A stretch of 64,000 nt of DNA, taken from NCBI GenBank assembly GCA_003611745.1, contig RAYF01000030.1:1-64000 (forward strand), read 5' to 3'. The position numbers and the translations under genes are program-made. Positions 50,328 to 60,483 of this stretch are shown in pieces. The notes below the pieces were generated by a model that was given only the letters and a program-made list of their open reading frames with translations, ran no database searches and was not told the origin of the DNA. Origin of the DNA: a bacterium D16-36. GTDB taxonomy: Bacteria > Bacillota > Clostridia > Lachnospirales > Lachnospiraceae. How positions within the stretch are numbered: the stretch's first letter is position 1; each line of letters opens with the position of its first letter.

Positions 50328-52898
50328 TTAGCCTTCCTCATTTTCTCTTATAAACTTTGTAAGAAGATGCATCAGTTCTTTGATGTCCAGCGGTTTTGCT
50401 ATATGGGCATTCATACCCACACTCAGGGCATGCTTGACATCGTCCGAAAATGCATCCGCTGTCATAGCAATAATCGGTAAATCCTTATCTGGGCGTTCAA
50501 GCGCACGTATCGCTTTTGCAGCATCATACCCATTCATGACCGGCATACGGATATCCATTAAGATAGCATCATAAAAGCCCGGCTCAGACTGCTCAAACTT
50601 CTCCACGCAAATTTTTCCGTTCTCGGCACGCTCAAGTTCCATCCCGACAGCAGAAAGAATCTCCTGTACAATCTCCCAGTTAATATCAATATCCTCCGCC
50701 AGAAGGATGTGCTTCCCTGTAAAGTCAATGGCTTCCTTTGCCTCCGGATCCGCCTGCCCCGTCCCCGCAACATACTGGCTCAAGCAGGTATACAATGTAG
50801 ATTTAAACAACGGTTTGGAAATAAATCCCTCAATATCCAGCCCCTTCACCTCATCCTCTATATCGGACCAGTCATAAGCTGATATCAGGAAAATCGGGAT
50901 ATCGTCTTTCCCCATAATCTCCCTGAGGCTGCGGATTGTCTGCAGCCCATCCATATTCGGCATCTTCCAGTCAACCAAGACAAAGCGGTAACCCTCATTA
51001 TTCAGATGATGCTCCTGTATCATCTGAATCGCTTCGGCGCTGTCTGTAGTCCAATCTGTCCTGCATCCCAATTCATTCAGGTTGTAAGCAGCACTGGAAC
51101 ATAAAAGCTCATTATCATCCACAAGCAGGATATTCCAGTCCGGAAGCTTCATATCCTCTTCTTTTACATCCGCAGCCTTAAAATCCACGATAACCCTGAA
51201 CTCAGTGCCTTTGCCGACCTCACTTGTCACCTCTATCGTGCCTCCCATCAGGTCGACAATTCGCTTCGTAATCGCCATACCAAGACCCGTTCCCAGCACC
51301 TTTGTAGTCCGCTCAGAGTCCTCCCTCGTAAACGCATCAAAAATCTTTTCCTGAAACTCCTCAGACATACCAATTCCATTATCCTTAATCTGGAAGTGCA
51401 TCCTAATATAACCTTCGCCAAGTGGGGAGCTTTCCTGATACAGATAGACATGAATCGTTCCGCCCTCCGGGGTATATTTTACTGCATTGGAAAGGATGTT
51501 AAGCAGGACCTGATTCAGCCGCACACTGTCACATACCACCTCTTCCACCTGTATCTTCTGGATAAAGATATCAAAAAACAGGGATTTCTCCCTTATCTGG
51601 GGCTGAATAATATTTACAATATCATCTATCGCTGAGCGCAGTGACACCTGATTCATATTGAGTGTCATCTTGCCGCTCTCAATCTTTGACATATCCAGAA
51701 TATCGTTAATCAGGCCCAGCAGGTGTTTACTGGACAATTTTATTTTTTTCAGGCAGTCCTCGATACGCTCCTGATTGGGAATATTCTTCAAAGCGATTTC
51801 CGTCATTCCCACAATCGCATTCATCGGGGTACGGATATCATGGCTCATGCTTGAAAGGAACTGGCTTTTTGCATCATTCGCCCTGACTGCCTCCTGTTTC
51901 GTCCTGTCTAACTCCAGCATCTGTTCCTTTGTCAATCCATAATAGCGGACAAAAATGGCTAACATGACGCCTACAATGATAGAAAGGCTGAATATCATAG
52001 CAAACATACGCACATGATCCAGCTTCAGCATCATATTATTTAAAGTATTTTTTGGCATAATGGTTATCAAATACCAGCGGACATTTTCAGAAAGCGGAGA
52101 ACAATACGCCTGTCTCTGGGCACCATTAACATTTAATACCATATAATAATCTTTTCCCTGGACCATGGCCTTCTTTAATTCCGCTATATATTCCTCCGCG
52201 TCCTTAGCCTGCCCATCACTGAACTCCTCCCGAATTCGTTCAAAATAACTCTCCCTGTATGCTTCCGCATTCCTGATAACAAAATTTCCCTCTGCATTAA
52301 TAATATGGGTATACACCAATGTATCTACAGAATCCAGAAAAAGCGCATCATTTAAAACCTCCATGCTGATCCCTGCAACCAAAGCAGCGCTTTTTCTTCC
52401 ATCTGACATCGGGTAAGCTGCCGCCTTGCCAAACAAAAGGATTTTTTCCCCGTCCTTATTAACTCCCTGTTCCAGTATATTTCCATCTCTTATTAAAGAA
52501 GCCTTAATCTCCTCCTCTTTTCCGTCAACTACATCGATATCATCCCCATATATCTTTTCCAGCCTGCCATCCTCTGTCAGAAAAGCCAGATAAATAAAAT
52601 TCCTGACCTCACCGCTCAAGGTTAGCTCCTCAATCAGTTTATCGCCATGCTCCTGCTGTTCCGGCTGTGTCCTTTTCAGTACACCTTCTACCTGAGTCAA
52701 ACGCAATCCTACAATGGAAGAAAACTTCTGCCTCAACTGTACATTCATTTCCGACATATAAACCTTATTTACTCCCTCTAAGGATTCTGTCGTCCTGTGC
52801 TCCATAAAAACCGATAATGCTAAAAAAACCACAGCACATACAATAATGAGGCATACGCAGCTTAGTACCAAAAACTTATTAATCTTCATATTCTTCAT
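50328..52898 (-). CDS. Hybrid sensor histidine kinase with two receiver domains
   Basis: This 856-residue membrane kinase has one N-terminal transmembrane helix, an extracellular sensor of about 250 residues (Cache-like spacing, residues 35-295) and a second transmembrane helix (about 298-318). The kinase core has the phosphorylated His in SSMSHDIRTP (H353) and ATP-binding motifs NILSNAVKYTPEGG, DNGIGMSEE and GTGLGMAITKRI. Two receiver domains follow, with likely phospho-Asp in VLVDWKMPNMDG and ILMDIRMPVMNG. It lacks an HPt domain; the separate HPt protein at 60484 could supply it. It is the last gene of the minus-strand signalling cluster, 35 nt after the MCP gene. Confidence 0.92.
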   Translation of the reverse strand: MKNMKINKFLVLSCVCLIIVCAVVFLALSVFMEHRTTESLEGVNKVYMSEMNVQLRQKFSSIVGLRLTQVEGVLKRTQPEQQEHGDKLIEELTLSGEVRNFIYLAFLTEDGRLEKIYGDDIDVVDGKEEEIKASLIRDGNILEQGVNKDGEKILLFGKAAAYPMSDGRKSAALVAGISMEVLNDALFLDSVDTLVYTHIINAEGNFVIRNAEAYRESYFERIREEFSDGQAKDAEEYIAELKKAMVQGKDYYMVLNVNGAQRQAYCSPLSENVRWYLITIMPKNTLNNMMLKLDHVRMFAMIFSLSIIVGVMLAIFVRYYGLTKEQMLELDRTKQEAVRANDAKSQFLSSMSHDIRTPMNAIVGMTEIALKNIPNQERIEDCLKKIKLSSKHLLGLINDILDMSKIESGKMTLNMNQVSLRSAIDDIVNIIQPQIREKSLFFDIFIQKIQVEEVVCDSVRLNQVLLNILSNAVKYTPEGGTIHVYLYQESSPLGEGYIRMHFQIKDNGIGMSEEFQEKIFDAFTREDSERTTKVLGTGLGMAITKRIVDLMGGTIEVTSEVGKGTEFRVIVDFKAADVKEEDMKLPDWNILLVDDNELLCSSAAYNLNELGCRTDWTTDSAEAIQMIQEHHLNNEGYRFVLVDWKMPNMDGLQTIRSLREIMGKDDIPIFLISAYDWSDIEDEVKGLDIEGFISKPLFKSTLYTCLSQYVAGTGQADPEAKEAIDFTGKHILLAEDIDINWEIVQEILSAVGMELERAENGKICVEKFEQSEPGFYDAILMDIRMPVMNGYDAAKAIRALERPDKDLPIIAMTADAFSDDVKHALSVGMNAHIAKPLDIKELMHLLTKFIRENEEG

Positions 52899-52933
52899 TC
52901 TTGTGTTTCCTTCCCTGCAAAAACTGCTGATAT

Positions 52934-54289
52934 CTAATATTTATCAAAGCCATCCCCTAATGAAATCAACTGTTCATTATGAACCGGCGCCTGATATGGT
53001 TGGGAAGGCACTCCTGCCCCAATAGCAGGATTCCTGCTCCCTCCCAGATGGTAAATAGAAAGCAGCTCCCTCATTCTGGATGCCTGATTTGACAACTCCT
53101 CACTGGCTGCCGCACATTCTTCACTGGTAGCAGAATTTGTCTGCACAACCTGTGATACCTGTGAAATCGCCTGCTCAATCTGGGTAATCGCTGTCGCCTG
53201 ATAATTTGAGGACTCTGCAATACCATTAATAATGACTTCACTTTCCTGCACTACATTGCTGATAACTCCCAGAGCCTGTGCCGTTTCATCCGCAATCTTG
53301 GAACCCGCACTGACTTTATGGATAGAATCTTCAATCAGCTCTGCAGTTTCTGCTGCTGCTTCAGCACTCTTTGCCGCAAGGGTCCTTACCTCCTCAGCAA
53401 CAACTGCAAAACCCTTTCCGGATTCTCCCGCCCTCGCTGCCTCAACTGCTGCGTTTAATGCCAGGATATTTGTCTGGAATGCAATATCATCAATCACCTT
53501 GATAATCTTCGATATGCTCTCAGATGACTCATTGATATCCTGCATTGCCACCATCATATCCTGCATCTGCTGGTTTCCCTGCTTCACATCCTCTATCGCC
53601 TGCTCAACAAGATGTGCTGCAGCATCCGCCTGCTCCGCATTCTGTTTTGTCTTACCTGATATCTCATCAATAGATGATGTAATCTGTTCAATAGCGCTCG
53701 CCTGCTCTGTCGTCCCCTGTGCCAGAGACTGGCTGGCACTTGCAACCTGAGAAGAACCAAGTGTGACCTGGGATGCCGCATCACTGATGCTTGACAGCGC
53801 ACTATGGTTATCGTCTACCAGTTTTTTCAGTGAATTGCCGAGAAGGTCATCAGGAGACTTCGGCCTCACCTCAATGGTAAGATTGCCCTCCGAAACTTCC
53901 TCTGCAATCTTGGACTGGTACTTTATGTTATTAATAACCTCTGTATATTCATCTACTAATTCGCCAAACTCGTCATTGGCATATTTTTTCATCTCAATAT
54001 CAACACGGCCGGCCGCAATATCTTTTGCAGCATTGGACAACTGGGCTACAGACCTGTCAATCGTCCTGATTAAATAAACCGCTACCACAAGCGTAATAAT
54101 AATCGCGACTACTCCAAGCGCAACTGTTGCATAAGTCGCATTTCTTATAAATCTCTCCTGCTCCTCCGGCTCAACAATGTGGATTGCCATCGCTGTTGTC
54201 ACTTCGCTTAGAATCATATTAGCAATCACCAATAAAATAGGGATCAAAAACCCAAAAAACATTTTTGTCCTAACTTTTAAATTTTTCAT
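52934..54289 (-). CDS. Methyl-accepting chemotaxis protein with HAMP domain
   Basis: This 451-residue receptor has two transmembrane helices (about 10-30 and 52-74) with only about 20 residues outside the membrane. A HAMP domain follows (about 75-130), then a signalling coiled coil with tip [41 protein letters not shown]. There is essentially no extracellular sensor, so it may sense inside the cell or through the membrane. It ends in a Pro/Gln-rich stretch ([13 protein letters not shown]) without a CheR-tethering pentapeptide. It has its own promoter (54330-54358) within the cluster, next to cheB and cheR, which would modify it. No cheA or cheW is nearby. Confidence 0.92.
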   Translation of the reverse strand: MKNLKVRTKMFFGFLIPILLVIANMILSEVTTAMAIHIVEPEEQERFIRNATYATVALGVVAIIITLVVAVYLIRTIDRSVAQLSNAAKDIAAGRVDIEMKKYANDEFGELVDEYTEVINNIKYQSKIAEEVSEGNLTIEVRPKSPDDLLGNSLKKLVDDNHSALSSISDAASQVTLGSSQVASASQSLAQGTTEQASAIEQITSSIDEISGKTKQNAEQADAAAHLVEQAIEDVKQGNQQMQDMMVAMQDINESSESISKIIKVIDDIAFQTNILALNAAVEAARAGESGKGFAVVAEEVRTLAAKSAEAAAETAELIEDSIHKVSAGSKIADETAQALGVISNVVQESEVIINGIAESSNYQATAITQIEQAISQVSQVVQTNSATSEECAAASEELSNQASRMRELLSIYHLGGSRNPAIGAGVPSQPYQAPVHNEQLISLGDGFDKY

Positions 54290-54329
54290 TTCGAAACCTT
54301 CCTTTCCTACAATTTGAACAGATATTTAT

Positions 54330-54358
54330 ATTATAGCGCATCCTATTTTTTATCGCAA
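54330..54358 (-). promoter_or_regulatory. Promoter of the MCP-hybrid kinase pair
   Basis: On the minus strand, TTGCGA (54353-54358), 17 nt and TATAAT (54330-54335), about 40 nt before the MCP start and just after the cheB stop. Confidence 0.7.
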
Positions 54359-54391
54359 GCCCTGCCTTCTTTTATCAACTATTTTTCCCTT

Positions 54392-55420
54392 TTACATAGC
54401 ATTCAACACGCTGTAGGTTTTTCTTGCAATATCATGAAGCTTTTCCTGATATTCCACAGCGCCGATATCATATGCCACCTTAGGCATCCCATAGACTACA
54501 CAGGTTGATTCATCTTGGCCTATCGTCCTTGCCCCCGCCTTCCGCATCGCAAGCAGCCCTTTTGCACCGTCACCGCCCATGCCGGTAAGGATAATCCCAA
54601 GCGCATCACGCCCCGCCGCCTTTGCAACAGACTCAAACAGCACATCCACCGACGGGCAGTGCCCATTCACCTTCGGCCCCTGCCTGCATTCCACCTGATA
54701 TCCGCTGCCAACCTTTACAATGCGCATATGGCGGTCCCCACCGGGTGCAAGCAGAAGCTGCCCCGGCAGCACCTGATCTCCTGTCTGCGCTTCCCTGACA
54801 CGTATCCTGCACTCATGATCCAGCCTTTTGGCATACATATCCGTAAAACCGGGCGGCATATGCTGCACTACTACAATCCCCGGAATATCCGGGCCAAATT
54901 CCTTCACCACAGAACAGACTGCCTCCGTTCCGCCCGTAGAAGCCCCGATTGCCACAATGATATTTCTATCTTTACTGGCATAGCGCTGCATCAGCGGATT
55001 CGGTGCCGCCCTGTTTACATTGCCTATCCTCGCTGTAGATGCAATCTTTATCTTGGGCAGCAGCTCCTTATAGATAAACTCCTCTAACTGCCTGCGGTCC
55101 GATATGCTGGGTTTTGCCACAAAATCCACAGCCCCCGCATTCAGCGCATCAAACACCTTATCACTCAGGGCACTGATCACTACAACCCGCAGCGGAAACT
55201 GCGGCATCAGTTTCCTTAAAAACTCAATGCCATTCATTCTCGGAAGTTCCACATCTAATGTCATAACATCCGGGCGGTACTGTAAAATGGCATCTCTGGC
55301 TTCAAACGGGTCTTTGGCAGTTGCCACAACCTGTATGGCAGGATCCCTGCCCAAATTATGGACAAGCAGTTCCCTGAAAAACATAGAATCCTCTACCACT
55401 AAAACTCTAATCACTCTCAT
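54392..55420 (-). CDS. cheB: Chemotaxis glutamate methylesterase CheB
   Basis: This 342-residue protein removes methyl groups from chemoreceptors. It has an N-terminal receiver domain (phospho-Asp D56 in VMTLDVELPRMNG) and a C-terminal methylesterase with catalytic Ser (IGASTGGTEAV), His (VVQHMPPGFT) and Asp (LTGMGGDGAKGLLAM). All catalytic residues are intact. In standard systems CheA phosphorylates CheB; none is encoded here, so another kinase of this cluster may do it. The gene follows cheR by 65 nt. Start ATG at 55420; GGAGG lies about 12 nt upstream. Confidence 0.95.
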   Translation of the reverse strand: MRVIRVLVVEDSMFFRELLVHNLGRDPAIQVVATAKDPFEARDAILQYRPDVMTLDVELPRMNGIEFLRKLMPQFPLRVVVISALSDKVFDALNAGAVDFVAKPSISDRRQLEEFIYKELLPKIKIASTARIGNVNRAAPNPLMQRYASKDRNIIVAIGASTGGTEAVCSVVKEFGPDIPGIVVVQHMPPGFTDMYAKRLDHECRIRVREAQTGDQVLPGQLLLAPGGDRHMRIVKVGSGYQVECRQGPKVNGHCPSVDVLFESVAKAAGRDALGIILTGMGGDGAKGLLAMRKAGARTIGQDESTCVVYGMPKVAYDIGAVEYQEKLHDIARKTYSVLNAM

Positions 55421-55484
55421 ACATCAAAATATCCTCCACATACATATCGGAATCCGCCGTCCAGACATACACCTGCATCTCGCC

Positions 55485-56303
55485 TTACAAGGGCTTCCTA
55501 AAAACGGACGGCTCGACAGCCTGAAACGGCACTGCCTCCCTATTTATCGACTCTGTCATACCAATAAATAGATATCCCCCCGGCTGCAGCAGGTTATATA
55601 CCTTCTGAAGCAGCTCTTTTTTTGTCTTCTCATCAAAATATATCATAACATTCCGCAAAAAAACAGCATGCATCTTCTTTTTAAATGGAAAAGGGTTCAT
55701 CAGATTAAACTGCCGGAACACAACTTCCTTTTTCAGTTCATCACACACCTGATACATCTGTACCCCCTGCCCCTTCATTTTTCTAAAAAAGCGCTTCTTC
55801 CACTGTGTCGGCAGGCTATTTAACTTATCCCCACTATAAATCCCCTGAAATGCCTGCTGCAAAACCTGCATAGAGATATCCGTCGCCAAAATCTTTGTAT
55901 CCCATGACGCCCCTTCTATCCCAAAAAATTCTTTTATCACCATAGCAATCATATACGGTTCTTCCCCTGTAGAGGCAGCGCCACACCAGACACGCAAATC
56001 TTTTGTCCCGCTTTCCTTCTGCTTAAGCCACGGAAGCACTTCTTTCTTAAAGAATTCCAAATGCTCAAACTCCCTCATAAAATATGTATAATTTGTCGTC
56101 AGATAATTCAGAAGTTCCCGTTCCAGCCTGCCGCTGGAATCCCGCTCCAGAGCATCCATATATTCATGGTAATTCTTCCAACCCATATTCTTCACGTAAT
56201 TTCCCAGCCTGCCGTCAACTATCTTCTTCTTATCTGCCATATCAATTCCGCACTTATGTTTCAAATACACGGATATTCTTTGAAATTCATCATCTGTTAT
56301 CAA
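55485..56303 (-). CDS. cheR: Chemoreceptor methyltransferase CheR
   Basis: This 272-residue S-adenosylmethionine-dependent enzyme methylates glutamates of chemoreceptors. It has the N-terminal helical CheR domain (about 1-75), with LTTNYTYFMREFEHLEFF, and the SAM-binding domain (VWCGAASTGEEPYMIAMV, ILATDISMQVLQQA, FLRNVMIYFDE). No TPR extension. It works with CheB and probably acts on the nearby MCP. Start ATG at 56303 with GGGAAGAG upstream. It follows the first receiver/HD-GYP gene by about 65 nt. Confidence 0.95.
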   Translation of the reverse strand: MITDDEFQRISVYLKHKCGIDMADKKKIVDGRLGNYVKNMGWKNYHEYMDALERDSSGRLERELLNYLTTNYTYFMREFEHLEFFKKEVLPWLKQKESGTKDLRVWCGAASTGEEPYMIAMVIKEFFGIEGASWDTKILATDISMQVLQQAFQGIYSGDKLNSLPTQWKKRFFRKMKGQGVQMYQVCDELKKEVVFRQFNLMNPFPFKKKMHAVFLRNVMIYFDEKTKKELLQKVYNLLQPGGYLFIGMTESINREAVPFQAVEPSVFRKPL

Positions 56304-56368
56304 AATCTCTTCCCTTCTTCCCTATATCATTATTACGCATAAAATCCCATAAAACATCCAAAAATAAC

Positions 56369-57442
56369 TTATTTTAACTGTCTGGATACCTTACAGAAAA
56401 TCTTAAATATCTCTGGACGGAATTTTCTGCTTGCCTCCTCCTCCATAATCTCCAACGCCTCTTCCCTGCTGTACGCCTTCCGGTATGTCCTCTCTTCCGT
56501 CAGGGCACAGAAAACATCTGCTATCGCAACAATCTGTGCAGACAAAGGAATCTCCTGCCCTTTCAGCCCCTCAGGGTAACCGCTCCCATCCCAATTCTCG
56601 TGATGGTATCTGGCTATCTCTATAGACGTCTTGATAAAATCATTAAAATCATTTGTTGTATGCAAATCCTCCAAAAGCTTAGCCCCAATATTCGTATGGC
56701 CCTGCACAATCTCCATCTCCTCACCGCTAAGCTTCGTATCCTTCTGCAGAATGTCCTTTGGAATCCCGATATTCCCGATATCGCGCAGCGATGCTGCCAC
56801 CTCCACCGTATCAATAAATGTATCAGAAATCTGCTCCGCAAAAAACGGCGAAAACTGCATGCTCTGTGCCAGCACACGGCAGTTGCCCTGTATTCTTGAT
56901 GCAAATTCCTTGCTATAATAAGAATGCTCCGCCGCAACATTGGCGAGTGCATAAAGCACTGCCTTCTTCTCCTGCTCAATCTGCTTTAACTGCTCCTTTA
57001 CAGAAACCTGAAGGCGCCTGTTCGTCTCCTTTATCTCCTTATTTGCCTCAGCAAGGCGCAGATGCACCATCACCCTCGCCTGCACAACCTCCGGGATAAA
57101 AGGTTTTGTAATGTAATCCTCCCCGCCCAAGGCAAAGCCCTTGATAATTTCTTTTGAAGCATCAAACGCAGAAATAAAGATAATCGGAATATGTCTGGTC
57201 TGCACATCATTTTTGAGAATCCTGCACAGCTCATACCCATCCATTTCTGGCATAGATATATCAGAAAGGACTAGTTCCGGGCTGCACTCCGAAATCATTT
57301 TCAGCGCCGAAACACCATTCTCCGCCAGCACCGGGCAGCATCCCATATTTTTTATTATTTCGCCAAGAATCTCCCTATTTGTCTCCACATCATCCACTAT
57401 CAGGATTTTCACTGAATTCATCCCCTTGCCGCCAATATCCAT
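56369..57442 (-). CDS. Receiver/HD-GYP protein with degenerate HD motif
   Basis: This 357-residue protein has a receiver domain (phospho-Asp D61 in VLSDISMPEMDG), a short coiled-coil linker and an HD-GYP-like domain. HD-GYP domains hydrolyse cyclic di-GMP. Here the GYP part is conserved (YHHENWDGSGYPEGL), but the HD motif normally written HDIGK appears as LRDIGNIGIP, so a metal ligand His is missing. It may bind but not cleave the nucleotide, or act as a partner of the canonical protein at 59060-60154. Start at ATG 57442 with GGGGGATTAGT upstream, the same style used by its neighbours. Confidence 0.88.
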   Translation of the reverse strand: MDIGGKGMNSVKILIVDDVETNREILGEIIKNMGCCPVLAENGVSALKMISECSPELVLSDISMPEMDGYELCRILKNDVQTRHIPIIFISAFDASKEIIKGFALGGEDYITKPFIPEVVQARVMVHLRLAEANKEIKETNRRLQVSVKEQLKQIEQEKKAVLYALANVAAEHSYYSKEFASRIQGNCRVLAQSMQFSPFFAEQISDTFIDTVEVAASLRDIGNIGIPKDILQKDTKLSGEEMEIVQGHTNIGAKLLEDLHTTNDFNDFIKTSIEIARYHHENWDGSGYPEGLKGQEIPLSAQIVAIADVFCALTEERTYRKAYSREEALEIMEEEASRKFRPEIFKIFCKVSRQLK

Positions 57443-57545
57443 ACTAATCCCCCATTCCTGCCCAGCCCACGGATTCAGGCACAGACATTCTATTTACAAA
57501 ACGGACAATGCCTGTTTACAAAATGAAACCTGCACTCCCGGCAAA

Positions 57546-58964
57546 CTATTCAACCAAAATCTTTAATTCGTCAAACCCTGCGATAGCTGTATCGTAATCT
57601 TCTTTCTGTATCGCCATTTTCAACCGCAGGACAGCCCGGCTTACCTCTCTCGGGGAACCCACGGTCAACTGCTTTATAGTATCCATAAAGCTCTCCGCCT
57701 TCTCCCAGTTTTCCATCTCAACACATAAGATCAGCTTAGACATATTTTTCTGCAGGGCCTCTTTATTCTCGGGCGTACCGAATATCTTAACATCATCCTG
57801 CTCCCTTTCCTTGGCAAACATTGCCGCACTGTCAAATGCCACAATATCGCCAATCAGGTTTGACTGATCCAAATCTTCCTCCTCCACGTCAACCCAAATC
57901 GAAAAAGAAAATGTCGTGCCCTGATTTACCCTGCTCTCCACGCCGATAGTCCCCCCCATCAGTTCTACCAGCTGTTTACTGATATTTAGGCCAAGCCCGG
58001 TTCCCCCATACTTTCTTGAAATAGAGGCATCCACCTGCGAAAAGCTCTGGAACAGCTTATCCTGATCTGCCTTATCAATCCCAATTCCGGTATCATGCAC
58101 AAAGAAGAACAATTCTATCGAATTCTTCATCTGTGCTGTCAGCATAATCTCAACGCTGATTTTCCCTACCGCTGTAAATTTCTGGGCATTTGACAGCAGG
58201 TTATTCAGAATCTGCACAATCCTAAGCTCATCCCCTACTATGTATTCAGGAACCTGTGGGGCTACCGTTACAAAAAACTCCAATCCCTTTTCCGTAATCC
58301 TGTTAATATGGCTCTCCTTCACGTAATCAATCATATTCCTGAAATGGAACCTGCGTGGCTCCAGCGTGAATTTACCGGCCTCCATCTTAGAAAAATCCAG
58401 AATGTTATTAATTATTTTATTCATATCACTACAGCACCGCTCTATCAGCTTTAAAGTGCGCAGCCTTTTCACATTCTCCTCGTCCGGCATCAGCTCTTTC
58501 ACATTGCCCAAAATTCCATTTACAGGCGTCCTCAGCTCATGTGTCACATTTGCAACAAACTCCGACTTTACTTTCAGCGCTTCCTGTGCCTCCTGCCTTA
58601 CCTTATCAATCTCCCTGTTTAGATACTCTTTTTCTAATATATCATTTGCCTGGCATATGTACAGGCTGTGCCCGTCATTCTTAAGAATCTGTACCTCAAC
58701 CGGAAAACAGGTAAGGTTCTTCCGATAAGCCATCAGATTCTGCATCTTATTTCCAAATAGATACTCTGTCTCAAAACCATCCCCGGTACTCTTAAAGGAA
58801 TTTGGAAAAACACTTCCAACCGAAATACCGCATATATCATCCCCGTACCCTAATTTTTCCCTTGCCACAGCGTTTGCATAAATGATCGTACCCTTCCCGT
58901 CAAAGACAAGTATCATCTCCAACGCATCCTCAGCAGGAAAAATGCCAAAATCAATCTGTTCCAT
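57546..58964 (-). CDS. PAS-domain sensor histidine kinase
   Basis: This 472-residue cytoplasmic kinase has an N-terminal PAS-like domain (about 10-115; DGKGTIIYANAVAREKLGYG). A kinase core follows, with the phospho-His in FVANVTHELRTPVNG (H142) and ATP-binding motifs NNLLSNAQKFTAVG, DTGIGIDKADQ and GTGLGLNISKQL. The last 100 residues (about 370-472) have helices that could be a docking or dimerisation extension. No transmembrane helix, so it senses inside the cell. The start is the ATG at 58964, fixed by GGGGGATTGGT. Encoded between the two receiver/HD-GYP genes, it is their likely phosphate donor. Confidence 0.9.
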   Translation of the reverse strand: MEQIDFGIFPAEDALEMILVFDGKGTIIYANAVAREKLGYGDDICGISVGSVFPNSFKSTGDGFETEYLFGNKMQNLMAYRKNLTCFPVEVQILKNDGHSLYICQANDILEKEYLNREIDKVRQEAQEALKVKSEFVANVTHELRTPVNGILGNVKELMPDEENVKRLRTLKLIERCCSDMNKIINNILDFSKMEAGKFTLEPRRFHFRNMIDYVKESHINRITEKGLEFFVTVAPQVPEYIVGDELRIVQILNNLLSNAQKFTAVGKISVEIMLTAQMKNSIELFFFVHDTGIGIDKADQDKLFQSFSQVDASISRKYGGTGLGLNISKQLVELMGGTIGVESRVNQGTTFSFSIWVDVEEEDLDQSNLIGDIVAFDSAAMFAKEREQDDVKIFGTPENKEALQKNMSKLILCVEMENWEKAESFMDTIKQLTVGSPREVSRAVLRLKMAIQKEDYDTAIAGFDELKILVE

Positions 58965-59059
58965 ACCAATCCCCCACGCCGTATTTACCGGCTTCCATAA
59001 ATGTTTTTTAACCACCAAAAGACAGTAAAACTGCAAAATGTTTTACTGCCCTTAGCATC

Positions 59060-60154
59060 TTAAGAAAAATCGAACATATCAATCACTTCCACAATATTAA
59101 AAAAATCTTCCCTTGCCAATTCAAAACACTCCAATATGGTCGGCGAAAACTGGCCGCACTCCCCATTTATTATCATATCATATGCTTCACTGCTTGCATA
59201 TGCATCCTTGTATACCCTTTTACTTACCAATGCATCATAGACATCCGCTATAGAAACAATCTGGGCGCTGATTGGGATATCATCCCCCGCCAGATGGTCA
59301 GGATAGCCGTTCCCATCCCACCTCTCATGGTGATAACGGCAGATATCATAGCAGTATTGATAAAATTCCTCTGTCTGGTTTTTGCGGAATGGCTTTAGCA
59401 TATCACACCCTATCGTAGTATGTGTCTTCATCGTCTCAAATTCCTGTGCAGTAAGGCGGCCCGGCTTTAACAGAATCGCATCCGGGATTGCAATCTTTCC
59501 GATATCATGCAGTGCAGACGCCCTCGCAATCTCCGATATCTTAAAAGGCGTCATCTCGTATTCCGGGAAATACTGTGCAAGATACTTTAACAGTATCCTC
59601 GTAAAATGTTTAATACGCCTGATATGTTCGCCGGTTTCCGAACTCCTGAATTCAACAACCGAGCTGAGCGCTTCGATCATGAAATCATTATTCTCCTGTA
59701 TCTTTTTCTCCTTTGCAATCAGCTCGCGCTCCTGCTCCCTAAGCCGCAGCTCCATATTCCGTTTATTCTGGTACAGCTCAATCACATTACCGGCCCTTCT
59801 TTTTACAATATCCGGATAGAATGGTTTATGTACAACATCGGCAATACCGTATGCATATGCCCTGTCCTCGCTGTCCCTCACCGTCTCACTGGTAATCATG
59901 ATAACCGGCATGCTCTCTAAGAGGCCATTCTCCTTCATATATTCCAATACGCCGAAGCCATCCAGCACAGGCATGATTACATCCAGGCAAATCAGCACAA
60001 AACTGCCATTTGCCTTAATCTGCTCTATCGCCTCCAGGCCATTCGCAGCCTCCACGATATCATAATCTGACCGAAATATGACTCCCAGTATCGCCCTGTT
60101 TACCTCCTCATCATCAACAATCAGAATCTTCTGCCTTTCCTTATCGTCACCCAT
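59060..60154 (-). CDS. Receiver/HD-GYP c-di-GMP phosphodiesterase
   Basis: This 364-residue response regulator has a receiver domain (phospho-Asp D58 in LICLDVIMPVLDG), a coiled-coil linker (about 125-155) and a canonical HD-GYP domain with ALHDIGKIAIPDAIL and YHHERWDGNGYPDHL. Such proteins hydrolyse cyclic di-GMP when phosphorylated, which usually favours motility. It is the first gene of the minus-strand cluster, directly behind a TTGACA-type promoter. The linked kinases and the HPt protein suggest a phosphorelay controlling it. Start ATG at 60154 with AAGGATG upstream. Confidence 0.93.
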   Translation of the reverse strand: MGDDKERQKILIVDDEEVNRAILGVIFRSDYDIVEAANGLEAIEQIKANGSFVLICLDVIMPVLDGFGVLEYMKENGLLESMPVIMITSETVRDSEDRAYAYGIADVVHKPFYPDIVKRRAGNVIELYQNKRNMELRLREQERELIAKEKKIQENNDFMIEALSSVVEFRSSETGEHIRRIKHFTRILLKYLAQYFPEYEMTPFKISEIARASALHDIGKIAIPDAILLKPGRLTAQEFETMKTHTTIGCDMLKPFRKNQTEEFYQYCYDICRYHHERWDGNGYPDHLAGDDIPISAQIVSIADVYDALVSKRVYKDAYASSEAYDMIINGECGQFSPTILECFELAREDFFNIVEVIDMFDFS

Positions 60155-60236
60155 TTTTTTATCATCCTTTTACTCTTTAATAATAACTATGATACTTAAT
60201 ACCTTTTTAATAAATAATTCATTGTCTCCTTATCAA

Positions 60237-60267
60237 ATTATATACCATTTTTCGACTAAATTGTCAA
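60237..60267 (-). promoter_or_regulatory. Promoter of the signalling cluster
   Basis: On the minus strand, a perfect TTGACA (60262-60267), 17 nt and TATATA merging into TATAAT (60237-60244), about 85 nt before the first gene. Strong housekeeping type. Confidence 0.8.
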
Positions 60268-60285
60268 TATAGCATCTATGATAAC

Positions 60286-60358
60286 CTCGGAAATCCATTT
60301 TTAATATTTCCATCCATTACCGTCTCACATTAAACACGGAAATGTTGCTATTTACAGC
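60286..60358. repeat. Degenerate arm of the GGAAATC repeat family
   Basis: CTCGGAAATCCATTTTTAAT...CATTACCGTC...CTATTTACAG is a diverged version of the arm seen at 38216-38294 and 42236-42316. It lies between the divergent HPt and receiver/HD-GYP genes. Confidence 0.55.
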
Positions 60359-60443
60359 TGCCTACACCTTGTGCTATTATGTTGTATGTTAAAAATTGGC
60401 TATACAAATACGCTATTATGTGAAATAATGCAATAATAGAACA

Positions 60444-60464
60444 AAGGTGAACGAAGTTCACCTT
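60444..60464 (+). promoter_or_regulatory. AAGGTGAAC palindrome upstream of the HPt gene
   Basis: AAGGTGAAC, GAA and GTTCACCTT form a perfect 9-bp palindrome about 20 nt upstream of the HPt start. A near-copy with GCAGAAA following lies before leuD (28941-28971). It could be an operator or a leader hairpin. Confidence 0.5.
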
Positions 60465-60483
60465 GCAGAAAGTGAGGATTACT

